The translations under genes and the position numbers were made by a program. 64,000 nucleotides of DNA from an uncultured Pseudomonadota bacterium (GTDB taxonomy: Bacteria; Pseudomonadota; Gammaproteobacteria; Burkholderiales; Rhodocyclaceae). Under the pieces are notes generated by a model, which was given only the letters and a program-made list of their open reading frames with translations, was not told the origin of the DNA and searched no databases. Shown piece after piece: positions 21,546-30,160 of this stretch (its first letter is position 1; the number at the start of each line of letters is the position of its first letter). The stretch covers positions 1 to 64,000 of the forward strand of contig CAMLHL010000005.1 in assembly GCA_946479855.1 (NCBI GenBank), read 5' to 3'.

Positions 21546-21559
21546 TAGCAGTTTTGAAC

Positions 21560-21592
21560 AAAAAAACCGCCGGCTGGTCCGGCGGTTTTTTT
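21560..21592 (+). terminator. Rho-independent terminator after dctA
   Basis: Stem AAACCGCCGG / CCGGCGGTTT with loop CTGGT is followed by a long T-run (TTTTTTT). The A-run before the stem makes it potentially bidirectional. It separates dctA from the dctPQM operon. Confidence 0.92.
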
Positions 21593-21607
21593 ATGCGCGT
21601 TCGGCGA

Positions 21608-21621
21608 TGTGGAAAACCACA
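21608..21621. promoter_or_regulatory. Candidate DctR operator upstream of dctPQM
   Basis: TGTGGAAAACCACA is a dyad with the same 5-bp arms and 4-bp spacer as the one upstream of dctA, and the match extends into AAT on the right. It is about 90 bp before the dctP start, a suitable place for an activator site. Binding by DctR is inferred. Confidence 0.5.
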
Positions 21622-21704
21622 ATAGGCGGCAATTACACCTTTCGTAATAATTTAACTCAGTCGCAATCCAATCGCTGGACGACGCACTTCTGGAGGAGAA
21701 AAAA

Positions 21705-22709
21705 ATGAAAGTATCGAAACTACTGATTGGCCTGTTTGCTGGAGCCCTGTCCCTGGCTGCTTATGCGCAGCAACCGATCATCATCAAGTTCAGCCATGTC
21801 GTCGCGGCCGATACGCCGAAGGGCAAGGCGGCTGAAATGTTTGCCAAGAAGGCCAGCGAACTGACTCATGGCAAGGTCAAGGTCGAGGTCTATGCCAACT
21901 CGACCCTGTACAAGGACAAGGAGGAGATGGAAGCCCTGCAGTTGGGTGCCGTCCAGATGCTCGCCCCGTCGTTGGCCAAATTCGGCCCGCTCGGCGTCAA
22001 GGAATTCGAGGTCTTCGACCTGCCGTTCATCTTCGGCAGCTATGACGACCTGCACAAGGTGACCACCGGCCCGGTCGGCAAGAATCTGCTGGCCAAGCTC
22101 GAACCCAAGGGCATCAAGGGCCTGGCTTTCTGGGACAACGGCTTCAAGTCGTTCTCGGCCAATACGCCGATCAAGACGCCGGCCGACCTGAAGGGCAAGA
22201 AGATGCGCATCCAGTCGTCCAAGGTGCTCGAAGAGCAGATGCGCGCCCTTGGCTCGCTGCCGCAGGTGATGGCGTTCTCGGAGGTGTACCAGGCCTTGCA
22301 GACCGGGGTGGTCGATGGGACCGAGAATCCGATTTCCAATTTGTATACCCAGAAGATGCACGAAGTGCAGAAATACCTGACGCTGACCGATCACGGCTAC
22401 CTCGGTTATGCGGTGATCGTGAACAAGAAGTTCTGGGAAGCTTTGCCGGCCGATATCCGCAAGCAGCTGGAAGAGGCGATGGAGCAATCGACCCGTTACG
22501 CCAACCAGATTGCCAAGGTCGAGAACGACAGCGCGCTCGAGGCTGTGAAGAAGAGCGGCAAGACCACCGTTTACGTCCCAACCAAGGAAGAACGCCTGGC
22601 CTTCAAGAAGGCGCTGGTGCCGGTCCATAAGAAGATGGAGGGACGGATCGGCAAGGAGGTCATCGAGGCGGTCTACAAGGACATCGGTTTCAAGCCGGAT
22701 AGTCTCTAA
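21705..22709 (+). CDS. dctP: TRAP transporter periplasmic C4-dicarboxylate-binding protein DctP
   Basis: A 334-aa extracytoplasmic solute receptor of the TRAP family. The signal peptide is cleaved after about residue 22 (LSLAAYAQQ). Family hallmarks are IIIKFSHVVAADTPKGKAAE at the mature N-terminus, GTENPISNLYTQKMHEVQKY, and the ligand-carboxylate arginine segment (KKMRIQSSKVLEEQMRALG). Ribosome site GGAGGAG precedes the ATG. It is first in dctPQM; binding of malate, succinate or fumarate is inferred from similarity to DctP and from the dctSR context. Confidence 0.95.
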   Translation: MKVSKLLIGLFAGALSLAAYAQQPIIIKFSHVVAADTPKGKAAEMFAKKASELTHGKVKVEVYANSTLYKDKEEMEALQLGAVQMLAPSLAKFGPLGVKEFEVFDLPFIFGSYDDLHKVTTGPVGKNLLAKLEPKGIKGLAFWDNGFKSFSANTPIKTPADLKGKKMRIQSSKVLEEQMRALGSLPQVMAFSEVYQALQTGVVDGTENPISNLYTQKMHEVQKYLTLTDHGYLGYAVIVNKKFWEALPADIRKQLEEAMEQSTRYANQIAKVENDSALEAVKKSGKTTVYVPTKEERLAFKKALVPVHKKMEGRIGKEVIEAVYKDIGFKPDSL

Positions 22710-22768
22710 ATCGCAGCAGCAACAGGATCGGGGGCTGCGGCCCCCGAGTCACACCGGGGGAACTCGCC

Positions 22769-23554
22769 ATGATCAACAAGCTACTTAACCACCTCGAAGA
22801 GTTGCTGGTGACCTTCCTGATGGGAGCCGCCACGCTGATTATCTTCGTATCGGTTGTGCATCGTTACGCCGCCGGGCTTGAAATTCCGGTCGCCCAGGAC
22901 TGGCTGCTCAGCCTCAATTTCGGCTGGGCCCAGGAACTCTGCATCATCATGTTCGTCTGGATGGCGAAGTTCGGTGCCGCCTATGGGGTGCGCACCGGCA
23001 TCCACGTCGGCGTCGATGTGCTGATCAATCGCCTGGATGATCGCGTGCGCGGCAAATTCATCATTTTCGGCTTGCTGGCCGGGGCCCTGTTCACCGGCAC
23101 CATCGGTGCCCTTGGTGCCCAGTTCGTCTGGGAAAACGGAGCGCACTACGCCTTCTTCAGTTTCTTCGGTATCCAGGGGCCGGATCTGTACGAGGGGCCG
23201 ACCACGCCTGATCTGGAGTGGCCGACCTGGATTGTCTATAGCGCCATCCCGCTGGGGTCGTCGCTGATGTGTTTCCGCTTTCTGCAGGTGGCCTGGGGCT
23301 TCGTGCAAACGGGGGAACTGCCGCACCATGATCACGGCCATGTCGAAGGGCTGGACGAGGAAGAAAAGCTGCCGCTCGATGTCGATGTCTATGGCATGAG
23401 CGACAACCTGCACGTGCATGATTTGAAGCATGAGCAATTTGGTGAGCGGCGCAGTGGCGAGGAGCGCCGCCGCGCCGCTGCGGCAACCCTGGAGAATGAA
23501 CTTCGCCACGGTCAACGGCGAAATTCCGGCGAAAAACAAGGAGACCAGCAATGA
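22769..23554 (+). CDS. dctQ: TRAP transporter small membrane subunit DctQ with long hydrophilic C-terminal tail
   Basis: The 261-aa protein has four membrane helices in the first about 175 residues (LLVTFLMGAATLIIFVSVV; AQELCIIMFVWMAKFGAAYG; KFIIFGLLAGALFTGTIGAL; WIVYSAIPLGSSLMCFRFL), the DctQ arrangement. An unusual tail of about 70 residues follows, rich in His and acidic residues (HHDHGHVEGLDEEEKL), then Arg-rich (ERRSGEERRRAAA). DctQ proteins are commonly shorter. It overlaps dctM by 4 bp (ATGA), so the two are coupled. Confidence 0.93.
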   Translation: MINKLLNHLEELLVTFLMGAATLIIFVSVVHRYAAGLEIPVAQDWLLSLNFGWAQELCIIMFVWMAKFGAAYGVRTGIHVGVDVLINRLDDRVRGKFIIFGLLAGALFTGTIGALGAQFVWENGAHYAFFSFFGIQGPDLYEGPTTPDLEWPTWIVYSAIPLGSSLMCFRFLQVAWGFVQTGELPHHDHGHVEGLDEEEKLPLDVDVYGMSDNLHVHDLKHEQFGERRSGEERRRAAAATLENELRHGQRRNSGEKQGDQQ

Positions 23555-24834
23555 ACGCCCTGGTGATTTTCGGCCTGCTGGCCGTCCTCATGCTGACCGG
23601 CATGCCGATCTCGATTTCGCTCGGCCTGACCGTGTTGACCTTTCTGTTTACGATGACCCAGGTGCCGCTGGAGTCGGTGGCGCTGAAATTATTCACCGGC
23701 ATCGAGAAATTCGAGATCATGGCCATTCCGTTTTTCATTCTGGCCGGCAATTTCCTGACGCATGGCGGGGTGGCGAAGCGGATGATCAATTTCGCCACGT
23801 CGATGGTGGGCCACTGGTATGGCGGCCTCGGTCTGGCCGGCGTGCTGGCCTGCGCGCTGTTCGCAGCCGTTTCGGGGTCCAGCCCGGCGACCGTGGTGGC
23901 GATCGGCTCCATTCTGCTGCCGGCCATGGTCAAGTCGGGCTTTCCGAACAAATTCGGGGCCGGAGTGATCTCGACCTCGGGGGCGCTCGGTATCCTGATT
24001 CCGCCGTCCATCGTCATGGTCATGTACTCGGTGGCAACCAATACCTCGGTGGGGGCCCTGTTCATGGCTGGCGTGCTCCCCGGGATAGCCCTGGCCGCCA
24101 CCCTGGGGGGCGTCACCTGGTACCGTGCCAAGAAGTTCGATTATCCGCGTCAAGCCAAGGCCAGCTGGGGCGCGCGCTGGAAAGCCTTCCGTGCTTCGGT
24201 CTGGGGATTGTTGCTGATCGTGGTGGTGATGGGTGGTATCTACACCGGTGTCTTCACGCCGACCGAGGCGGCGGCAATGTCCGCGGTCTACGCCTTTTTC
24301 GTGGCTGTTTTCATTTATAAGGACATGGGCCTCAAGGATGTGCCGAAGGTGCTGCTCAATTCGGCCAACATGTCGGCGATGCTGCTCTACATCATCACCA
24401 ACGCCGTGCTGTTCTCCTTCATCATGACCAACGAGAACATTCCGCAGGCGCTGGCCGACTGGATGCTGGGCCACGGTCTGGGGATGATCACCTTCCTCCT
24501 GGCGGTCAATGTCATCCTGCTGCTGGCCGGCAACTTCATGGAGCCGTCGTCAATCGTGCTGATTTTCGCCCCCATCCTGTTTCCGGTCGCCATGAAGCTG
24601 GGTATCCACCCGGTGCACTTTGGCATCCTGATGGTGGTGAACATGGAAGTCGGCATGTGCCATCCGCCAGTGGGCCTGAATCTCTATGTGGCGTCCGGGA
24701 TCACCAAGATGGGCATTACCGAGTTGACCGTCGCAGTCTGGCCATGGTTGCTGTCCATGCTCTGCTTCCTGATGCTGGTGACCTACTGGCCGACGCTGTC
24801 GCTGTGGTTGCCGCAGCAACTGGGTATGCTCTAG
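23551..24834 (+). CDS. dctM: TRAP transporter large membrane subunit DctM
   Basis: A 427-aa protein with 11-12 membrane helices and characteristic TRAP-DctM signatures: FAAVSGSSPATVVAIG, GALGILIPPSIVMVMYSV, and GMCHPPVGLNLYVASGI. It forms the Na+-dependent transport channel with DctQ. It is translationally coupled to dctQ and followed by a terminator. Confidence 0.96.
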   Translation: MNALVIFGLLAVLMLTGMPISISLGLTVLTFLFTMTQVPLESVALKLFTGIEKFEIMAIPFFILAGNFLTHGGVAKRMINFATSMVGHWYGGLGLAGVLACALFAAVSGSSPATVVAIGSILLPAMVKSGFPNKFGAGVISTSGALGILIPPSIVMVMYSVATNTSVGALFMAGVLPGIALAATLGGVTWYRAKKFDYPRQAKASWGARWKAFRASVWGLLLIVVVMGGIYTGVFTPTEAAAMSAVYAFFVAVFIYKDMGLKDVPKVLLNSANMSAMLLYIITNAVLFSFIMTNENIPQALADWMLGHGLGMITFLLAVNVILLLAGNFMEPSSIVLIFAPILFPVAMKLGIHPVHFGILMVVNMEVGMCHPPVGLNLYVASGITKMGITELTVAVWPWLLSMLCFLMLVTYWPTLSLWLPQQLGML

Positions 24835-24855
24835 GCGAACCCGCTGCAGCCCTTC

Positions 24856-24884
24856 AAAGCCCCGGTCACCGGGGCTTTCTTTTT
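24856..24884 (+). terminator. Rho-independent terminator after dctM
   Basis: Stem AAAGCCCCGG / CCGGGGCTTT with loop TCA is followed by CTTTTT. It ends the dctPQM transcript. Confidence 0.9.
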
Positions 24885-24935
24885 GGCGGACGGGCTATGG
24901 CACAATCCGCATCCCGGAAGTCTCCTTGGAAAACC

Positions 24936-25622
24936 ATGAAATTTGCCCTCGCCGTCGTTGCGCTCGTGATCGTCGTCCTCGTCCTGCCGTTTTTCATTCC
25001 GGGCATCGGCAAGCAGGAAGGCGTCGATCCGAACAGCAACCTGCCTTGGCAGATCGAACTCGACGGCCGGGGCGGCAGTCGTGTCTTTGGGCTGCAGCCC
25101 GGCCTCAGCACCCTGGGGGATGCCCGCCAGAAACTGGGCGGCGAGATCGAAGTGGCGATCATTGCCGAGCCCGACGAAATCGGGCTGCTCGAAGGTTATT
25201 ACTCGCAGGTGCCGCTTGGTTTCGTGCTGGCCAAGGTGATTGTTACGGTCGACGCTGCGGACGGGCAAATTTCGGCCATGCGCGAGCGGGCGCTGAAAGC
25301 CAAGCACATGGAGAGCACGACGCGTCGGATCACCCTGCATGCCGACGATCTGGCGGCTGCCGACCGCTTGCCGATCAAGGCGATCTCGGTGATTCCTACA
25401 GTCAATCTCGATGAAGCAACCGTCGTCCAGCGTTTCGGGGTGCCAGGTGAGCGTCTGGCTGTTTCGGAAAAGCGGGTGCATCTGCTTTACCCGGATAAGG
25501 GCCTCGATGTCGTGGTCGATAGCGACGGCAAGGAATTGCTGCAATATGTTGCGCCGCGTAATTTCGCCCTCTTGCGCGATCCGCTCAAGGCGTCGGTGGC
25601 TGGAAAAGCGCCTGCTCAGTGA
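24936..25622 (+). CDS. Conserved hypothetical membrane-anchored protein
   Basis: The product is about 228 aa and not recognised. One N-terminal hydrophobic segment (FALAVVALVIVVLVLPFFIPGI) is an anchor or uncleaved signal. A soluble domain follows, with GRGGSRVFGLQPGLSTLGDA, AEPDEIGLLEGYYSQVPLG and a terminal KELLQYVAP stretch, so it is probably periplasmic. An alternative in-frame ATG at 24897 would add 13 residues; I prefer 24936 because it places the hydrophobic segment at the N-terminus. The gene sits alone between the dctM terminator and ndk, and its stop is embedded in a hairpin. Confidence 0.75.
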   Translation: MKFALAVVALVIVVLVLPFFIPGIGKQEGVDPNSNLPWQIELDGRGGSRVFGLQPGLSTLGDARQKLGGEIEVAIIAEPDEIGLLEGYYSQVPLGFVLAKVIVTVDAADGQISAMRERALKAKHMESTTRRITLHADDLAAADRLPIKAISVIPTVNLDEATVVQRFGVPGERLAVSEKRVHLLYPDKGLDVVVDSDGKELLQYVAPRNFALLRDPLKASVAGKAPAQ

Positions 25623-25632
25623 AGCAGGCGCT
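25607..25632 (+). terminator. Hairpin spanning the stop codon before ndk
   Basis: A perfect 10-bp stem AGCGCCTGCT / AGCAGGCGCT with a 6-nt loop contains the TGA of the upstream gene. No T-run follows, so intrinsic termination is uncertain. Confidence 0.45.
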
Positions 25633-25645
25633 CGTGTCGCGAATC

Positions 25646-25654
25646 TGCTAAAAT
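25646..25654 (+). promoter_or_regulatory. Extended -10 promoter candidate for ndk operon
   Basis: TGC followed by TAAAAT forms an extended -10 box 40 bp before the ndk start. No good -35 box is visible at 16-18 bp, which suits an extended -10 promoter. Confidence 0.5.
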
Positions 25655-25694
25655 CGTCCGTTTTTCAACTGACTAGCTTTCCCGGAGCAATCAC

Positions 25695-26123
25695 ATGGCT
25701 ATCGAACGCACCCTCTCCATCATCAAACCCGACGCAGTTGCCAAGAACGTCATCGGCAAGATCTACTCCCGTTTCGAATCCAACGGCCTGAAGATCGTCG
25801 CCTCCAAGATGGCCTGGCTGTCGCCGCAGGAAGCCGGCGCTTTCTACGCCGTGCACAAGGAACGCCCCTTCTTCAAGGATCTGGTTTCCTTCATGATCTC
25901 CGGCCCGGTGATGATTCAGGTGCTGGAAGGCGAAAACGCCATCGCCAAGAACCGCGAACTGATGGGCGCCACCGATCCGAAGAAGGCCGACGCCGGCACC
26001 ATCCGCGCCGACTTCGCCGAATCCATCGACGCCAATGCCGTGCACGGCTCTGACGCCCCGGAAACCGCCGCCGTCGAAATCGGTTTCTTCTTCCCGGGCA
26101 TGAACGTCTATTCCGGCCGTTAA
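25695..26123 (+). CDS. ndk: Nucleoside diphosphate kinase
   Basis: Balances NTP and dNTP pools by phosphate transfer through an active-site His. The 142-aa protein begins [15 protein letters not shown] and has the active-site signature [12 protein letters not shown] (His about 117) and the nucleotide-binding [18 protein letters not shown]. It is full length. It heads a long co-directional cluster; ribosome site CGGAG precedes the start. Confidence 0.98.
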   Translation: MAIERTLSIIKPDAVAKNVIGKIYSRFESNGLKIVASKMAWLSPQEAGAFYAVHKERPFFKDLVSFMISGPVMIQVLEGENAIAKNRELMGATDPKKADAGTIRADFAESIDANAVHGSDAPETAAVEIGFFFPGMNVYSGR

Positions 26124-26133
26124 TCAAAGCTGC

Positions 26134-27228
26134 ATGACCGTCAATCTGCTGGATCTCGATGGCGAAAGCCTGACTGCCTGGTTTGCCGAACAGGGCGAAA
26201 AGCCCTTCCGCGCCAAGCAGGTCTTGCGCTGGATCCATCGTTCCGGCGTGGCGGACTTCGATGCCATGACCGACATCGCCAAGAGCCTGCGTGAAAAGCT
26301 CAAGGCGAGGGCGGTTGTGGCGCCGCCGGCGGTTGTCTCCGACAAGCTGTCGGATGACGGCACGCGCAAGTTCCTGATCGATGTCGGCAACGGCAATGCC
26401 GTCGAAACGGTGTTCATTCCCGAAGACGATCGCGGCACGCTGTGCATCTCCACGCAAGCCGGTTGCGCGCTCGACTGCGCCTTCTGTTCGACCGGCAAGC
26501 AGGGCTTCAACCGCAACCTGACGGTGGCGGAAATCATCGGTCAGCTCTGGCAGGCCAACCACGCGCTCGGTGCGATCCACGGTGACGAACGGGTCATCTC
26601 CAACGTTGTGCTGATGGGCATGGGCGAACCGCTCGCCAATTTCGAAAACTCCGTTGCCGCCTTGAAGCTGATGCTCGACGACAACGCCTACGGCCTGTCG
26701 CGCCGCCGGGTTACCGTCTCCACCTCCGGTCTGGTGCCGGTCATGGATCGCCTGGGCGATGAGTGCCCGGTCGCCCTCGCTGTTTCCCTGCACGCGCCCA
26801 ACGACAAATTGCGTGACCAGATCGTACCGATCAACCAGAAATATCCGCTGAAAGAGCTGATGGCGGCCTGCCAGCGTTACCTGGACAAGGCGCCACGCGA
26901 TTTCATTACCTTCGAGTACATCATGCTCGACGGTATCAACGACAGCGATGCCCATGCCCGCGAACTGCTGGCACTGGTCAAAAATGTCCATTGCAAGTTC
27001 AACCTGATTCCCTTCAACCCCTTCCCCGGTTCGCCGTTCAAGCGTTCGCCGGCGGAGCGGGTACGCCGGTTTGCCGATATCCTGATGCAGGCCGGCATTG
27101 TTACGACGACGCGCAAGACGCGGGGCGACGACATCGACGCGGCCTGCGGCCAATTGGCCGGTCAGGTCAAGGACAAGACCCGGCGCACCGCCGGACGGGT
27201 GATTCCCTTGGTGGAGGTAGGTTCGTGA
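26134..27228 (+). CDS. rlmN: Dual-specificity 23S rRNA (A2503-C2)/tRNA (A37-C2) methyltransferase RlmN
   Basis: This 364-aa radical-SAM enzyme has the Cx3Cx2C cluster motif [19 protein letters not shown], the [10 protein letters not shown] motif and SAM-binding segments. The C-terminal catalytic Cys lies near DAACGQLAG. It starts 10 bp after ndk, and its stop overlaps the next gene start (GTGA). Confidence 0.97.
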   Translation: MTVNLLDLDGESLTAWFAEQGEKPFRAKQVLRWIHRSGVADFDAMTDIAKSLREKLKARAVVAPPAVVSDKLSDDGTRKFLIDVGNGNAVETVFIPEDDRGTLCISTQAGCALDCAFCSTGKQGFNRNLTVAEIIGQLWQANHALGAIHGDERVISNVVLMGMGEPLANFENSVAALKLMLDDNAYGLSRRRVTVSTSGLVPVMDRLGDECPVALAVSLHAPNDKLRDQIVPINQKYPLKELMAACQRYLDKAPRDFITFEYIMLDGINDSDAHARELLALVKNVHCKFNLIPFNPFPGSPFKRSPAERVRRFADILMQAGIVTTTRKTRGDDIDAACGQLAGQVKDKTRRTAGRVIPLVEVGS

Positions 27229-28022
27229 AAGTCTGTTCCCTGAAAAACGGAATTGCAGGTCTCTGTCTGAGCCTGATGCTTGTCGCCGCCGTGCAGGCAC
27301 AGTTCAACAACTTGCCTTCCGGAAATCAGTCGCAGGGTGCGGGTGCGCCACGTGAGCGTGCCAAGATACACACCGAGCTGGGGGCGATGTATTTCCAGGC
27401 CGGCAACAATGCCGTGGCTCTGGATGAACTGCAGACTGCGATCAACTCCGACTCCGGCTATTTCCAAGCGTACAGCGTACGCGGGTTGGTTCGCCTGGGG
27501 CTGAAGGAATATGACAAGGCCGAGGACGATTTTCGCCGTGCCCTGAATATCGCGCCCAACGATCCCGAGGTGAACAACAACTACGGCTGGTATCTCTGCC
27601 AGACCGGCAAGGAACGCCAGTCGATCACTTACTTTCTCAATGCCCTGAAAAGCCCGCTCTACGAAACGCCCGATCGCGCCTACACCAATGCCGGCACCTG
27701 CGCACTGAAGGCCGGTGATCTGGAGGGGGCGCAGAATTATTTGCTGAAAGCACTGCAGCTGTCGCGAGATGGTGCGGTGACGGCACGCCTTGAGTTGGCC
27801 AAACTGTTTTATAAGCGCGCCCTGCTTGATGAGTCGCGCATCTATCTGAATGATGCGCTGCGAATGATGGAGCCGCCCAGTGCCGACGCCCTCTGGCTGG
27901 GCTTGCGGATCGAGCGCAAGCTGGGCAACCGCGTGGCGGAGGGGGGGTATGCATCGCAATTGCGCAGTCGCTATCCCTCGTCACCTGAATACCAGGAATT
28001 CCTGAAGGGCAGTTTTGAATGA
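27225..28022 (+). CDS. pilF: Type IV pilus biogenesis/stability TPR protein PilF (PilW)
   Basis: The 265-aa exported protein starts at GTG 27225, overlapping the rlmN stop, with ribosome site GGAGG at 27213. It has a signal peptide ([17 protein letters not shown]) and about six TPR-like repeats (for example [20 protein letters not shown], then [20 protein letters not shown]). PilF/PilW helps the PilQ secretin assemble. The place between rlmN and rodZ is the conserved one for this gene. No lipobox Cys is visible at the expected cleavage site, unlike many PilF lipoproteins. Confidence 0.88.
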   Translation: MKVCSLKNGIAGLCLSLMLVAAVQAQFNNLPSGNQSQGAGAPRERAKIHTELGAMYFQAGNNAVALDELQTAINSDSGYFQAYSVRGLVRLGLKEYDKAEDDFRRALNIAPNDPEVNNNYGWYLCQTGKERQSITYFLNALKSPLYETPDRAYTNAGTCALKAGDLEGAQNYLLKALQLSRDGAVTARLELAKLFYKRALLDESRIYLNDALRMMEPPSADALWLGLRIERKLGNRVAEGGYASQLRSRYPSSPEYQEFLKGSFE

Positions 28023-28927
28023 ACGAGCAGGTCAGTATCGAGGAAGCCGTCGCCGAAGGTGACGGTGCCGTAACAATGGAGCTTCCGGTTGGCGAGCAGT
28101 TGCGCACGGCCCGCGAGGCCCGCGGGCTGCAAGTGGGCGATCTCGCCCAGACACTCAAGCTCGGACCGCGGCAAATCGAGGCACTGGAAAGTGGCGACTG
28201 GCAGAATCTGCCTGGTCAGACTTTTATCCGGGGTTTCGTGCGCAACTATGCGCGTCTGGTGCAGCTCGATCCGATCCCCTTGATGGAGCAGCTGGATCGC
28301 GTCCTGGAAAAACCGGCCGATAATCTGACCGTCCATGAACTCCGTCCGGCCGCGATGCCCCACGCCGGTAACACGGGCTCCCGGCGCGACCGGCAGGTCG
28401 TGCTGATTGGAGCGGGCTTCGTGGCGCTGGCGGCATTGATCTATTTTGTGATTCCAACTGACCTGGGCGCGCTGCGTGACAGCACCCAGGCGCTGCTTGA
28501 CTCCCTGTCGCGCAAGGAGGCTCCTGCCCCAGCAGCGGTTGCCCCGGTGACCGAACCGGTCTTTCCGCCAGGAGAAACGCCACAACAGGTCATGACTCCC
28601 CAGGCCCTGACGCCAGCCGAGGCGACTGTTCAGACGCCGGCCGCCAAGCCGGAGGCAGCGTCGTCGACAGGCGACGCAGTGGCGGCGAATGCGCCCCAAA
28701 TGCGTTTCCTGTTCGACAAGGATTCCTGGGTCGAGGTCAGGGATCGTGACAACAAGATCGTTTTTTCACAGAAAGTTCTCGCCGGTGCCGAGCAAACCTT
28801 GTCCGGGCAAGGTCCTTTGTCGGTAACTATTGGCTATGCTCCGGGGGTTCGCCTGTTCTGGCATGGCCAGGCAGTCGACCTGGCGCCGCATAGCAAGGGC
28901 GATGTGGCCCGTCTGGTTCTGGAGTAA
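28019..28927 (+). CDS. rodZ: RodZ-like cytoskeletal/helix-turn-helix membrane protein
   Basis: The 302-aa protein has an N-terminal Xre-type HTH_25 domain (GEQLRTAREARGLQVGDLAQ, residues about 25-90) and one membrane helix (VVLIGAGFVALAALIYFVI, about 124-144). A Pro/Ala-rich periplasmic linker leads to a C-terminal DUF4115 domain (DSWVEVRDRDNKIVFSQ). RodZ links MreB filaments to the cell wall machinery. It overlaps pilF by 4 bp. Confidence 0.9.
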   Translation: MNEQVSIEEAVAEGDGAVTMELPVGEQLRTAREARGLQVGDLAQTLKLGPRQIEALESGDWQNLPGQTFIRGFVRNYARLVQLDPIPLMEQLDRVLEKPADNLTVHELRPAAMPHAGNTGSRRDRQVVLIGAGFVALAALIYFVIPTDLGALRDSTQALLDSLSRKEAPAPAAVAPVTEPVFPPGETPQQVMTPQALTPAEATVQTPAAKPEAASSTGDAVAANAPQMRFLFDKDSWVEVRDRDNKIVFSQKVLAGAEQTLSGQGPLSVTIGYAPGVRLFWHGQAVDLAPHSKGDVARLVLE

Positions 28928-28930
28928 GCA

Positions 28931-30160
28931 GTGAGTGCAGTCATCAAGCGGTCGACCCGCTCCTGTCTGGTTAGCCATGTGAAAATGGGTGGCGATGCCC
29001 CTGTGGTGGTTCAGTCGATGACCAACACCGACACCGCCGACTATCTCGCCACCGCCCTGCAAACCGCCGAACTGGCGCGAGCCGGTTCCGAACTGGTGCG
29101 AATCACCGTCAATTCGCCGGAAGCGGCGGCAGCCGTGCCGAAAATCCGCGAGCACCTCGACCGGCTGAACTGCAATGTGCCGCTGATCGGCGATTTCCAT
29201 TACAACGGCCATCGCCTGCTGACCGAACATCCGGCCTGCGCCGAGGCACTGGCCAAGTACCGGATCAATCCGGGCAATGTCGGCTTCGGCAAGAAGAAGG
29301 ACGAGCAGTTCGCCCAGATGGTCGAACTGGCCTGCAAGTACGACAAGCCGGTGCGCATCGGCGTCAACTGGGGCAGTCTCGATCAGGAGTTGCTGGCGCG
29401 GATCATGGATGAGAATTCACGTCGACCGCAGCCTTTGGATGCCACCGAGATGATGCGCCACGCGATGGTGACTTCAGCCCTCGAATCGGCGGCCAAGGCC
29501 GAAGAAGTCGGCCTGGCCGGCGAGCGGATCATCCTCTCGTGCAAGGTTTCCAGCGTACAGGATCTGATTGCCATTTACCGCGATCTGTCCCAGCGTGCCG
29601 ATTATGCCCTGCACCTTGGTCTGACCGAGGCCGGCATGGGGTCCAAGGGGATCGTCGCCTCGACGGCGGCGCTTTCCGTGCTGCTGCAGGAAGGCATCGG
29701 CGACACCATCCGCGTTTCGCTGACGCCGGAGCCCGGCGGCTCGCGGTCACAGGAAGTCATCGTCGCTCAGGAAATCCTGCAGACCATGGGCTTGCGTGCT
29801 TTCACGCCGATGGTCGCGGCCTGTCCGGGGTGTGGCCGGACAACCAGTACCTTCTTCCAGGAACTGGCCGGTGAAGTCCAGGATTTCGTCCGTGCCAAGA
29901 TGCCGGAATGGAAGCTGCGCTACGACGGTGCCGAGAACATGACGCTGGCCGTCATGGGCTGCATCGTCAACGGGCCGGGCGAGTCGAAGCATGCCAACAT
30001 CGGCATCTCGCTGCCGGGCACCGGCGAAGCACCATCGGCGCCGGTGTACGAGGATGGCGTCAAGACGGTTACCCTCAAGGGCGACAATATCGCCAGCGAA
30101 TTCAAACAGATCATCGAGCGCTATGTCGAGCGCACCTATACCAAGAAACTGAAGTCATGA
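28931..30160 (+). CDS. ispG: 4-hydroxy-3-methylbut-2-en-1-yl diphosphate synthase (flavodoxin) IspG
   Basis: Fe-S enzyme of the MEP isoprenoid pathway, 409 aa. N-terminal TIM barrel ([30 protein letters not shown]) and C-terminal 4Fe-4S domain with CPGCGRTTS and [17 protein letters not shown] supplying the Cys ligands and the conserved Glu. The start is GTG at 28931, three bases after the rodZ stop. It overlaps hisS by 4 bp. Confidence 0.97.
   Translation: MSAVIKRSTRSCLVSHVKMGGDAPVVVQSMTNTDTADYLATALQTAELARAGSELVRITVNSPEAAAAVPKIREHLDRLNCNVPLIGDFHYNGHRLLTEHPACAEALAKYRINPGNVGFGKKKDEQFAQMVELACKYDKPVRIGVNWGSLDQELLARIMDENSRRPQPLDATEMMRHAMVTSALESAAKAEEVGLAGERIILSCKVSSVQDLIAIYRDLSQRADYALHLGLTEAGMGSKGIVASTAALSVLLQEGIGDTIRVSLTPEPGGSRSQEVIVAQEILQTMGLRAFTPMVAACPGCGRTTSTFFQELAGEVQDFVRAKMPEWKLRYDGAENMTLAVMGCIVNGPGESKHANIGISLPGTGEAPSAPVYEDGVKTVTLKGDNIASEFKQIIERYVERTYTKKLKS

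Noticed and set aside
29908..30156. N-terminal extension of hisS within ispG
   Set aside because: It is the ispG sequence in another frame; the HisS family start with [13 protein letters not shown] fits the ATG at 30157.
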